DNA of 64,000 nucleotides from Gelidibacter salicanalis. Lineage in GTDB: Bacteria > Bacteroidota > Bacteroidia > Flavobacteriales > Flavobacteriaceae. The position numbers and the translations under genes are program-made. The notes beneath the pieces are model-generated. The model saw only the letters and a list, made by a program, of their open reading frames with translations. It was not told the origin of the DNA and ran no database searches. This document shows positions 26,017-35,400 of the stretch, one piece after another; the first letter of the stretch is position 1, and each line of letters starts with the position of its first letter. The stretch spans positions 1 to 64,000 of the forward strand of contig NZ_JAEHJZ010000042.1 of NCBI RefSeq assembly GCF_016469035.1. Direction: 5' to 3'.

Positions 26017-26132
26017 AAAGAAAGAAGGACATCTTAGTTTTATAAAACCAAAAACCTCTATTACTTGTTATTTTGATTTTATTCTAGAGACTCTTGTGTA
26101 GCCTTTAAAAACGGGATCCCGGATTTAAGATT

Positions 26133-26358
26133 TTAACCTACATGTGTTTCTATAGCTATCTCTAACAGTTTATCAAGTTCATCAATAGTTAAAAATTCAG
26201 GAGATTCTGAGTCCAATTCGTGCAGCAGTTCTTTAAGATCGATCTTCCTATGATGGTCTTCATCTATAACAATTTACAAATTTTTAGGATCACATTTTTC
26301 GAATATTGCTAAAACTTACTATAAAACTTCTTGCTAATTTTAAGCTTACTTGTTTCAT
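26133..26358 (-). pseudogene. Broken small gene (frameshift and stop)
   Basis: On the minus strand an ATG opens MKQVSLKLARSFIVSFSNIR then KM and stops. A second frame continues with CDPKNL, a TAA, then IVIDEDHHRKIDLKELLHEL, DSESPEFLTIDELDKLLEIA and IETHVG before its own TAA. The two parts read as one protein of about 70 residues broken by a frameshift and a nonsense codon. The family is not recognised. The rest of this 415-base gap is AT-rich, with a CGGGATCCCG palindrome near 26112. Confidence 0.45.
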
Positions 26359-26431
26359 CACACCGGGTATTTATCAAATTCACAAAAGAGTATCATGTTT
26401 TTCATTGCCTAAAAAATAGTAAGTTTACATT

Positions 26432-27001
26432 ATGGATAAAGTAGCCTTAAGACGACTCTACAAGCAAAAACGACAGGAGCTATCATTAGAAGCTATTGAA
26501 AACGGGAGTTTAGATATTTCTAACCAATTGCTAAAACTACCTATTTGGGAGAAATCCTTCTACCATATTTTTCTAAGCATTGCAGAACATAAAGAAATCA
26601 ACACAGACTATATCTTGAATATTTTATCTGGAAAAGATAAAAATATCATTATTTCTAAAACCGATTTTGAGAGCGTTAAACTGACACATTATCTGTTAAT
26701 GGATAATACTATGATCAAGAAAAATAAATGGGGTATCCCAGAGCCTGTAGATGGTATTGAAATTAGTGTCGATAAGATAGAGGTGGTTTTTGTACCGTTG
26801 TTAGCATTTGACCAACAAGGCCATCGGGTTGGTTACGGTAAAGGGTTCTATGACTCTTTTTTATCAGCATGCAAACCAGAAACCCTTAAGATTGGTCTTT
26901 CCCTTTTTGAGGTTGAAGAAACGATTAACGGCGTACATGAAAGCGATGTAGCGCTCGATTATTGCGTAACTCCCCATCAGACGTATTCTTTTTCTATATA
27001 A
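26432..27001 (+). CDS. 5-formyltetrahydrofolate cyclo-ligase
   Basis: This cytoplasmic enzyme uses ATP to turn 5-formyl-THF into 5,10-methenyl-THF, recovering a folate storage form. The 189 residues show the N-terminal basic helix (KVALRRLYKQKRQELSLEAI), the KWGIPEP segment at about 98-104, and the phosphate-binding GHRVGYGKGFYDSFL motif at about 131-145. The length is typical. The ATG is preceded by TAAGTTTA, a weak promoter box. The last 25 bases overlap the 3' end of lspA on the opposite strand, so transcripts of the two convergent genes are complementary there. Confidence 0.92.
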   Translation: MDKVALRRLYKQKRQELSLEAIENGSLDISNQLLKLPIWEKSFYHIFLSIAEHKEINTDYILNILSGKDKNIIISKTDFESVKLTHYLLMDNTMIKKNKWGIPEPVDGIEISVDKIEVVFVPLLAFDQQGHRVGYGKGFYDSFLSACKPETLKIGLSLFEVEETINGVHESDVALDYCVTPHQTYSFSI

Positions 27002-27642
27002 ACAGACGCTTTGTGATCTTCCTCTTCTTCCTGATGGAATGCTTTCCTATTAAAAACAATCAACATCCCAATGCCTGAACTGATGGCCATATCAGCCACA
27101 TTAAAAACCGGTTCAAAAAAGGTAAAATAATCGCCACCAACAAAGGGGATCCAATTAGGCAAAACACCTTCCCAGAGTGGAAAATGCAGCATGTCTACAA
27201 CCTTGCCGTGAAACAAGGTATCATAACCCGTTTCTGGTAAAAAAGTAGCTACTTGACTGTAGCTATCGTCAAATATAATACCGTAAAATACAGAGTCAAT
27301 GATATTGCCCAATGCCCCAGCAAAAATCAGGGCAATAGCTACAATTAGAATATTTGGACCTTTTTTACGTACAGACGTTACCAACCAATACCCAATACCA
27401 ATAACGGCAACAATACGGAAAATAGTTAAGCTCAATTTAGCGGTCCTGTCTGAGATGCCTGTAATAAAGTCGCTTAGTTTAGTACCCCAAGCCATTCCAT
27501 CATTTTCTACAAATAAGATCTGAAACCATTCAAACACCTCTATTCTATGGTGCAATGCAAATTGGGTTTTAATATAAAATTTACTGATTTGGTCAATCAA
27601 TAGGATGACAACAATTAGTAAGGTGGCTTTTTTGAGAGACAT
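26977..27642 (-). CDS. lspA: Lipoprotein signal peptidase (signal peptidase II)
   Basis: LspA is an inner-membrane aspartic protease that removes signal peptides from prolipoproteins. I chose the ATG giving MSLKKATLLIVVILLIDQIS; an ATG five codons upstream is possible but lies inside a hairpin (CCCAC/GTGGG near 27650-27660). There are four membrane segments. Catalytic aspartates are in GALGNIIDSVFYG and in FNVADMAISSG; the N-terminal D-Q-xSK is present. A loop of about 45 residues between the conserved blocks (DDSYSQVATFLPETGYDTLF and onward) is the Bacteroidota form. Many lipoproteins in this window depend on it. It lies downstream of the dksA-like gene but after a terminator, so it may have its own promoter. 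Confidence 0.93.
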   Translation of the reverse strand: MSLKKATLLIVVILLIDQISKFYIKTQFALHHRIEVFEWFQILFVENDGMAWGTKLSDFITGISDRTAKLSLTIFRIVAVIGIGYWLVTSVRKKGPNILIVAIALIFAGALGNIIDSVFYGIIFDDSYSQVATFLPETGYDTLFHGKVVDMLHFPLWEGVLPNWIPFVGGDYFTFFEPVFNVADMAISSGIGMLIVFNRKAFHQEEEEDHKASVYIEKEYV

Positions 27643-27787
27643 AGCATTTCCCACCACAGTGGGAATCTTTTTTAATGATGATTATAATTGAGATTCTTCT
27701 TAATTCTAATTGCGATATCTAATTCTAAATAAAATGTAAAAATAGGGTTATTATTGAAAACCTAGCTTCTATTCCAACAGAGGACAA

Positions 27788-27822
27788 ACAAAAAAACACC
27801 TCAAAATTTGAAGTGTTTTTTA
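27788..27822. terminator. Bidirectional terminator after the dksA-like gene
   Basis: AAAAAACACCTCAAA and TTTGAAGTGTTTTTT form a nearly perfect stem with A/T runs on both sides, about 55 bases beyond the dksA-like stop codon on the minus strand. It ends the ileS-dksA unit before lspA. Confidence 0.8.
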
Positions 27823-27876
27823 GATGTAATAGCAATCTAAACTTCTTTTCACGAAATCCTTTTTTTCAAAAGGATA

Positions 27877-28260
27877 TTATTGCTGCATGTTTTTAGCTTC
27901 AATGCTCAAAGTAGCGTGAGGCACGAGTTTTAAACGCTCTTTACCGATCAATTTACCGGTTACCCTACACACACCAAAGGTTTTGTTCTCTATGCGTATC
28001 AAGGCGTTCTTAAGATCGCGAATAAATTTCTCCTGACGGATTGCCAATTGAGAGTTTGCTTCCTTACTCATGGTTTCACTACCTTCTTCAAATGCTTTGA
28101 ACGTTGGTGAGGTATCATCTGTACCATTGTTCAGGTCATTCATATAAGCACTCTTGATCAGGTCTAAATCATGAATTGCCTTTTTGATTTTCTCTTGTAT
28201 TAATACTTTAAATTCTGCTAAATCTTTATCAGAATATCTAATGTTCGTATCGTTAGTCAT
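27877..28260 (-). CDS. DksA/TraR-family protein
   Basis: The 127-residue protein has the DksA layout: an N-terminal coiled-coil hairpin (EFKVLIQEKIKKAIHDLDLI to about residue 95) and a C-terminal globular end (FGVCRVTGKLIGKERLKLVP, then HATLSIEAK). DksA proteins act at the RNA polymerase secondary channel with ppGpp. Only one cysteine (C98 or so) of the four-cysteine zinc finger is present, which is usual for this Bacteroidota subgroup as I recall, so zinc binding is doubtful. It is four bases after ileS on the same strand, the standard ileS-dksA-lspA order. Its function may overlap with but not equal that of E. coli DksA. Confidence 0.88.
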   Translation of the reverse strand: MTNDTNIRYSDKDLAEFKVLIQEKIKKAIHDLDLIKSAYMNDLNNGTDDTSPTFKAFEEGSETMSKEANSQLAIRQEKFIRDLKNALIRIENKTFGVCRVTGKLIGKERLKLVPHATLSIEAKNMQQ

Positions 28261-28264
28261 AATT

Positions 28265-31200
28265 TTAAAATTTTTGAATAAACAACTTAGTGTTTACATC
28301 ATCAAAAGCAACTTCTATACCATTATTCAAATGTTCCACAATTTCCAACTCTTCGGTTAAGGTTTCAGCTTTTATGTACTCTAAATTCCTGTCTATTGCG
28401 TTAATAATCTGTTCATCCTTTTGAAACTGCACTACAATCCTATCAGTAAGCTCATAACCCGAATCCTTTCTTAAATTTTGAATGCGGTTTACCAATTCTC
28501 TTGCAATACCTTCTTTTTTTAATTCATCTGTAAGAGTTACGTCTAAAGCCACCGTTAATGGTCCTGAGCTCGCTACGAGCCAACCTTCAATATCCTGTGA
28601 GGTAATTTCTACATCTGAGAGCTCTAAATTAATACTTTTTCCATTAATCTCTATCTCTAAAGAGCCCTTTTGTTCAAAAGTATCAATATCTTTAGCGATA
28701 AAGCTATTAATACTTTGCGCTACCGCTTTCATGTCCTTTCCAAAACGCGGGCCGAGTACTTTAAAGTTAGGTTTGATCTGTTTCACCAAGATATCGGACG
28801 CGTCTTCTAACACTTCAATTTGCTTAACATTTACCTCTGATTTGATCAAATCAGCAACCGCCAAAATTTCATTTTTTTGAGCTTCGCTAGAAATCGGAAT
28901 CATGATTTTTTGAAGCGGCTGACGCACCTTTATTTTCTCTTTTGCCCGTAACGAAAGCACCAGAGATGAAATGGTCTGTGCAGCTTCCATTTTGCGCTCC
29001 AATTCCTTATCTACAAACCGTTCTTCATATACAGGGAAATCAGATAAATGGACACTTTCAAACGATTCCTTTTTGGTCACTGCATTCAAATCCATATACA
29101 ATCGATCCATATAGAATGGTGCAATTGGCGCGCCCAATTTTGCAATGGTTACCAGACAGGTGTACAAGGTTTGGTAAGCTGAAATTTTATCTTGCTGATA
29201 GTCGCCTTTCCAAAAACGTCTTCTGCTTAAACGCACATACCAGTTACTTAAATAATCTTGAGTAAAGTCTGATATCACCCGGGCCGCTTTTGTTGGCTCG
29301 TAATCGGCGTAATAGGCATCTACCTTTTGAATCAAGGTATGCAATTCAGACAAAATCCAACGGTCGATTTCTGGACGGTTCTCCAAAGACATCTCTGCTT
29401 CAGAATAGTTGAATTTATCTAAATTTGTATACAAGGTAAAGAACGAATAGGTGTTATAAAGTGTGCCGAAAAACTTACGTTTCACTTCTTCAATCCCTTC
29501 AAGATCAAATTTCAGGTTGTCCCACGGATTGGCATTAGCAATCATGTACCATCGTGTGGCGTCCGCCCCGTAGGTATCCAATGTTGTAAAAGGGTCTACA
29601 GCATTGCCTAAACGTTTGGACATTTTTTGTCCGTTTTTGTCTAATACCAATCCATTAGACACCACGTTTTTATAAGCTACGGAGTCGAAAACCATCGTTG
29701 CGATGGCGTGCAAAGTATAAAACCAACCCCGTGTTTGATCAACGCCTTCCGCAATAAAATCGGCCGGATAGGCTTTATGATCATCTATCAACTCTTTATT
29801 CTCAAACGGATAGTGCCATTGTGCATAAGGCATAGATCCTGAATCGAACCACACATCAATCAAATCGGCTTCACGCTGCATTGGTTTACCTGATGGCGAC
29901 ACCAACACAATCCCATCAACAATATTTTTATGTAAATCTATTTTTGCGTAGTTTTCTTCTGAATTGTTACCGATTTCAAAATCGGCAAAAATATCAGCTG
30001 ACATGTGTCCTTGTTCTACAGACTTCTGCATTTCAGCTTTCAATTCAGTGACAGATCCAATAAAGATTTCCTCCTTGCCATCTTCCGTTCTCCAAATTGG
30101 CAAAGGAATTCCCCAATAACGGGAACGCGACAAGTTCCAATCGTTAGCATTGGCCAACCAGTTGCCGAAACGTCCGGTTCCTGTAGATTTTGGTTTCCAA
30201 TTGATGGTATCATTTAGTGCCACCATTTTATCTTTAACATCCGTGACTTTAATGAACCAAGAATCTAATGGATAATATAAAATTGGCTTGTCAGTACGCC
30301 AGCAATTTGGGTAACTGTGTTTATATTTTTCAACTTTAAAAGCCTTATTTTCGTTCTTTAATTTAAGTGCCAAACGTTCATCGACACTTAAATATTCCTT
30401 CAGATTTGAAATGACAGATTTCAAACTCTCCTTCTGCTTTTCGTATTCTGAAACTAATTCTGAGTCGTTTAGATATTCAGATTTTACATATTCACCAGCA
30501 AAGCCGTACAACTCATCTTTAATCTCTTTTCTAAACCGCCCTTGCAAGTCTACAAGTGGCACTAAATTACCGTTATCATCCTTTACTAAAAGTGGCGGCA
30601 CTTCAGGGCTAGCTTGTTTAGCAACCAAGGCATCATCCGCTCCAAAAGTTGGGGCAGTATGCACAATTCCGGTACCATCCTCGGTAGTGACGAAATCACC
30701 AGAAATTACCCTAAAGGCATTTTCCGGATGGTCATTTGGCAAGGCGTATGGCAACAATTGCTCATAGGTAATGCCTACCAAATCTTTACCTTTAAATTCT
30801 TTGACAACAAAATACGGAATTTTTCCTGCCTTGCCGGAAGGTACGTTATCACCGGAAGTGTATTCTAATAATTCAGCTTTTGTGTCTACTCTTTTAAATT
30901 TCCCATCAAATTGATTGTTCACCAACGGTTTCGCAAGAACAACATTGAGCGGTTCAAACGTGTATTGGTTGTAAGTCTCCACCAACACGTAATCAATTTT
31001 AGAGCCTACCGTCAACGCTGTATTACTGGGAAGGGTCCAAGGCGTAGTGGTCCAAGCTAAGAAATATATATCGCCTTCATTCTGTAAAAAGTCGGGAAGT
31101 GAAGCCTCATTTGCCTTAAACTGTGCTACAACTGTAGTATCCGTAACATCTTGATAGGTTCCGGGTTGGTTAAGCTCATGAGAACTTAATCCAGTACCTG

Positions 31201-31759
31201 CTTTTGGAGAATACGGTTGGATGGTATACCCTTTATAAATGAGTTGTTTGTCATAAATTTGCTTCAACAACCACCAAACACTTTCCATATATTTAGGCTC
31301 ATATGTGATGTATGGATTGTCCATATCTACCCAATAGCCCATCTTTTCAGTAAGGTCATTCCACACATCCGTATAACGCATAACTGCTTTGCGGCAAGCA
31401 GCGTTATAATCTTCCACAGAAATGGTTTTACCAATATCTTCTTTGGTAATGCCAAGTTCTTTCTCAACACCAAGCTCTATAGGCAAACCATGAGTATCCC
31501 AGCCTGCTTTACGTTTAACTTGGAAACCTTTCATGGTTTTATATCGAGGGAAAATATCTTTTATAGCACGCGCCAAAACGTGGTGTACTCCAGGCAACCC
31601 ATTTGCAGAAGGAGGCCCTTCAAAAAAAACGAATGGCGTACTACCTTCTCTTGTGGTGATACTTTTATCGAAAATGCTTTTTTCTTTCCAATAATTACCG
31701 ATGTCCTCAGCAACTTTTGGCAAGTCAAGTCCTTTATATTCAGTGAATCTACTGCTCAT
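28265..31759 (-). CDS. ileS: Isoleucyl-tRNA synthetase, type 2 (IleRS2) with GXHH signature
   Basis: This 1164-residue class I synthetase charges tRNA-Ile. Length and absence of a C-terminal zinc-binding cysteine cluster place it in the eukaryote-like type 2 group. The adenylation signature that is normally HIGH reads GVHH here (residues 57-60, in SANGLPGVHHVLARAIKD), a swap of the first and third positions. KMSKR is standard at 712-716. The CP1 editing region is present (TTTPWTLPSNTALTVG at about 237-252 and GTGIVHTAPTFGADDA at about 367-382). The anticodon domain follows. Type 2 enzymes are generally mupirocin-tolerant, and GXHH variants have been linked to very high resistance. It leads the ileS-dksA unit. 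Confidence 0.95.
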   Translation of the reverse strand: MSSRFTEYKGLDLPKVAEDIGNYWKEKSIFDKSITTREGSTPFVFFEGPPSANGLPGVHHVLARAIKDIFPRYKTMKGFQVKRKAGWDTHGLPIELGVEKELGITKEDIGKTISVEDYNAACRKAVMRYTDVWNDLTEKMGYWVDMDNPYITYEPKYMESVWWLLKQIYDKQLIYKGYTIQPYSPKAGTGLSSHELNQPGTYQDVTDTTVVAQFKANEASLPDFLQNEGDIYFLAWTTTPWTLPSNTALTVGSKIDYVLVETYNQYTFEPLNVVLAKPLVNNQFDGKFKRVDTKAELLEYTSGDNVPSGKAGKIPYFVVKEFKGKDLVGITYEQLLPYALPNDHPENAFRVISGDFVTTEDGTGIVHTAPTFGADDALVAKQASPEVPPLLVKDDNGNLVPLVDLQGRFRKEIKDELYGFAGEYVKSEYLNDSELVSEYEKQKESLKSVISNLKEYLSVDERLALKLKNENKAFKVEKYKHSYPNCWRTDKPILYYPLDSWFIKVTDVKDKMVALNDTINWKPKSTGTGRFGNWLANANDWNLSRSRYWGIPLPIWRTEDGKEEIFIGSVTELKAEMQKSVEQGHMSADIFADFEIGNNSEENYAKIDLHKNIVDGIVLVSPSGKPMQREADLIDVWFDSGSMPYAQWHYPFENKELIDDHKAYPADFIAEGVDQTRGWFYTLHAIATMVFDSVAYKNVVSNGLVLDKNGQKMSKRLGNAVDPFTTLDTYGADATRWYMIANANPWDNLKFDLEGIEEVKRKFFGTLYNTYSFFTLYTNLDKFNYSEAEMSLENRPEIDRWILSELHTLIQKVDAYYADYEPTKAARVISDFTQDYLSNWYVRLSRRRFWKGDYQQDKISAYQTLYTCLVTIAKLGAPIAPFYMDRLYMDLNAVTKKESFESVHLSDFPVYEERFVDKELERKMEAAQTISSLVLSLRAKEKIKVRQPLQKIMIPISSEAQKNEILAVADLIKSEVNVKQIEVLEDASDILVKQIKPNFKVLGPRFGKDMKAVAQSINSFIAKDIDTFEQKGSLEIEINGKSINLELSDVEITSQDIEGWLVASSGPLTVALDVTLTDELKKEGIARELVNRIQNLRKDSGYELTDRIVVQFQKDEQIINAIDRNLEYIKAETLTEELEIVEHLNNGIEVAFDDVNTKLFIQKF

Positions 31760-31910
31760 TATCTCATTAATTCTTATCGAAGTGCGAAATTAACGATTTT
31801 TGATAAATTAGCGGGGCTAAATTGGTTAAAAAGAAGTCAAGGGAATTTGAATAGAATAAGCTAATGCCGTGAGATTATATTTGTTAGTTTCTGGTTTTAA
31901 CGAATAACAA

Positions 31911-32366
31911 TTATTTATAGTTATTTTGAAATTCTTTTTGAAATCTTATACCCTTTTCTAGAAGTAGTTGTTGCTCTTCAGGCTCGACACTTTCACTAGA
32001 TATGATTTTTTTATTGTGTACATATATTTTTTTAGCTGGAATTTGTACAGCTTCAGAAACTATTAAAAAAAGTTTATTATCAGCAAAATAGTATGATTCT
32101 GTGATTGACTTATCTATAATTTCAATATTTATTATTTTAGAAAGATCCTTTGTTGTAGCATCATAAAACACAGAATATTTGAAAGATCCAATATCTTTAA
32201 ACCCCTCGTTATCTGTTAGAACGCCTTCCGTTCTGGTTTCAATCAAATTTTTGTTGGCATTAATTTTTATTGCTTGAGATTCCAAGTTTTTACTTGTAGT
32301 ATCCTTATTAACTCCGCAAGAAACAATAATAAATGCAATGGCGAATAAGCTTAAATATTTATACAT
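31911..32366 (-). CDS. Small hypothetical lipoprotein (151 aa)
   Basis: The N-terminus MYKYLSLFAIAFIIVSCGVN is a lipoprotein signal with the lipid-anchor cysteine at residue 17. The mature part is a beta-rich domain of about 130 residues (KYSVFYDATTKDLSKIINIE, ESYYFADNKLFLIVSEAVQI). I do not recognise the family; the fold could be a small beta-sandwich as in many flavobacterial surface lipoproteins. It lies between ileS and the large T9SS protein on the same strand, in a region that looks accessory, and follows the T9SS gene's terminator. The product is probably exported to the outer-membrane periplasmic leaflet or the surface. Confidence 0.65.
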   Translation of the reverse strand: MYKYLSLFAIAFIIVSCGVNKDTTSKNLESQAIKINANKNLIETRTEGVLTDNEGFKDIGSFKYSVFYDATTKDLSKIINIEIIDKSITESYYFADNKLFLIVSEAVQIPAKKIYVHNKKIISSESVEPEEQQLLLEKGIRFQKEFQNNYK

Positions 32367-32387
32367 AATGTGCCTGATTTAAATCAA

Positions 32388-32416
32388 ATTTAAAAACCCA
32401 AACAAATGTTCGGGCT
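32388..32416 (-). terminator. Terminator of the T9SS surface protein gene
   Basis: Read on the minus strand, AAAAGCCCGAACA-TT-TGTTTGGGTTTTT forms a hairpin of about 11 base pairs with a T-run. It lies some 25 bases after the stop of the large gene. Confidence 0.8.
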
Positions 32417-32440
32417 TTTCTTTTAATACGTTAATTGAAT

Positions 32441-35400
32441 TTAGTCAATGATAATTTTTTCAGATTTTGTGGTAGTTGCTGTAGCAAAATACACAATATA
32501 TGCTCCGCTTGCAACATTAGAAATATTCAAGCCATGGTTTAGAGTTTCTGATGATAAATTTTGATACTGAACAACGGTTTGTCCATACATATTAATGATC
32601 ATCAATTTACTAACATCATTTTTTAATCCTTTAATGAATAATTTGTCTGATGTGCTATTAAAGTACGTCAAATTGGATGAACGCTCAAATTCACTCACAC
32701 CAAGCAACTTATTATTATTTTGAAACACTACCTCAAATCTATTTTTAAATTCACCTGATGTCGTAGTAAAATTATATGGTTGATCAGATTTTAAACTATG
32801 GTAGACATTTGTAAAATTATCTTTTAAATAAATGTCTTGCTCGGCAGCTATTGCCTCAATTTCAGTCATTTTAATTTCAAATGTATAATCACCAGCTGAT
32901 TTAAAATTTAATGGTACAACTTTATCATTTGAGATTTGAGCGTAAGCCTGCATCATCATATTTTGATTATCTAAAATCAAGTTGAAATCATTAGCATTTT
33001 CTGTTGTGTTTTTGGCATCATAACCGTAATCATATTCATCGGTTGTGATGTTACTAAACCCGAGAAGCAATTCTTTTTTAGTGGCAGGACCATTAACCGA
33101 ATTTAATTCTAAGCGAATTTTACTCATCACATTGCTATCTTCTTTAATGTTTTTAACTGGAATTGTTTCAAGTTGTTCACCATTTCTGAAAAATGTAGAA
33201 CCATTATTAAAATAACCATCCGCATCTGCTTCTTTTTTAAAGACACGTTGACTATTTTTAAACGTCACATTTCCAGTTCCAATTATTTCTGTCATAAATG
33301 CTTGTCCTACCGGTAAAAATTTAGTTGGTATTTTTGTCCCATCTTGATTTCCATTTGTCGCACCCTCTATTCCAACAAATTGAAAAGCTCTTACTGAACC
33401 AAATTTATTGACAGTGGCATAGCCACCAGCATACTCATTTAAATAATGCGAACTTCCACTCCATTGTTGCCATAATTGTATTGATCCGTTTATGATGCCT
33501 ATGTTGTCATCTATAAATTTAGAGATATCTAGTGCTGAAGGATATGGATTGCCTAATAAATAATCGGTTTTGGACACTGTAGCTACAGATCCTAGGCCTC
33601 CAACATCCGTAACAGGAACTAGAATAGTTCCATTATTAGGTTTTCCTTCAAAAATATATTGTTGATGATTCCCAGAATTTCCGGTACCTTTTTGTGAATA
33701 ACCAACACCTGGTGGTATTGCGGTAGTGGGAGACAAACGTGCCCAATCCCAATAAGTCAACCCGTTTTTATATGTATATAACCATCGCGTGCTTATTTTA
33801 CCAACTGCATCATGTGCAGAAGTAAATTGCACAGAATTAGAATTTCCTTCTTTAAGTAGATTTAAGCTAAATGTTGTGTTATTAGGATTATTGGTGGAGG
33901 CGTTGTTGTTGGTTAATGTGGTCGCTCCTGTGACCCCTACTGGTGAAGCCCAATAGTTATACCAAAACACATTGGAAGTTCCTTCCTGACGTCTTAATAT
34001 CTTTCCATTAGCTGAAGTCACTAAATCAGAATTTTCCGTTTGTATCAGTTGCGAATCGTCCATCAAATTTAACGTACCATCTAATTTTAAATACCAACTG
34101 TTACTTATTGAATTATCGCCATTAACCGTTAGTGTTTTGCCACTATCAATTAGTAAGCCTAAATTTTTATGTGAATTGGCAGTAGTTATATTGTGCTCAA
34201 TCTTTACAATGCTATAATCTTTATTATTTTGCACATCTTCAATATCCCACACATCGCCATGCAACCAAGTGTTTTCAGATGTCCAAGCACCATTCGCTTT
34301 AGTTACATAAGGTATAGGGGCTGTTTCCTCTTGAAAGGAAGTAATGTTTTTTAACCTAGTAACTCTATTTTTGGACGAAAAATCAGTAGTTCGAGAATTC
34401 GAAATTAAATTACTAAATGGATAATATGCCAATAAATTTGACCAGGCAATTGGAGCTTTTGATGTTATGTTAACGATACTTTTATCAATCACTTTTCCTT
34501 TTACAAAACCATCAACGTTTTTAATTTCCTGATACACCATAGGTTGTATCTGATCAGCAGATAGTGATGTATTAAATACACGAACTTCATCTACATCACC
34601 TTTAAAATATTCACTCCCTGTACCTGTTGATCTACGGCCAATTTCAAAATTACCATTTGTGGAAGAAGAATTGGAAATAGCAGATCCTGCACGAATATTT
34701 GAACTTTTTGCTAAAACTCCATCAATATATAGGCTCATAACGCCTGTGGAACTTTCATATGTTCCAGTAATATGATGCCATTCATTGTGTTTAATAGGTT
34801 TTGCTACGGAAATAGTTTTTGAGTTAGCTGCTGTGGTTAAGGTGAATGTCGGTTTATTACCATTTTTAAGCCATAATCTGCAACCCACATCTTCACCAGC
34901 AATGGTCATATTAGTTGAATTTCCAGCATCGGACAATACCCATGCCATGATGGTTACATTATTTAAACCATTAATAAAATTGGGGGTTGTAACATAATCA
35001 TCTATCCCATCAAAATCTAATTTAGACTTTTCTATAAATGGGTTAACAATAATATCACCTCCACAATTTGCAAGAATTTCTTCATAGGTACTTGGTAATG
35101 ACATGTTTATTACTATATCAATATCCTGTGTACAATTATTACAAACACTATCAAAACCACCACCATCATCCATGTCATAATACATATGTCCAGTGATAAT
35201 TCCATTACTACTTAACACTGCATTTTGGCGCACAATAAGCAATGATGTAATATCATTACCTACTAGACTATAATTGTTCAAAATGATATTTTTAACTACC
35301 ATAATATTATTATTAGTTAACACTGAACCGGTAAAATTTAACGTGCCATCTAAAATAAGTAACCCTTCATTGGTATAATCAGCATTTAAGTTCATGTTTG

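Noticed and set aside
31217-31864. Plus-strand frame of 215 codons antisense to ileS
   Set aside because: It is fully covered by the well-supported ileS gene; residue composition is not protein-like and no family signature is present.
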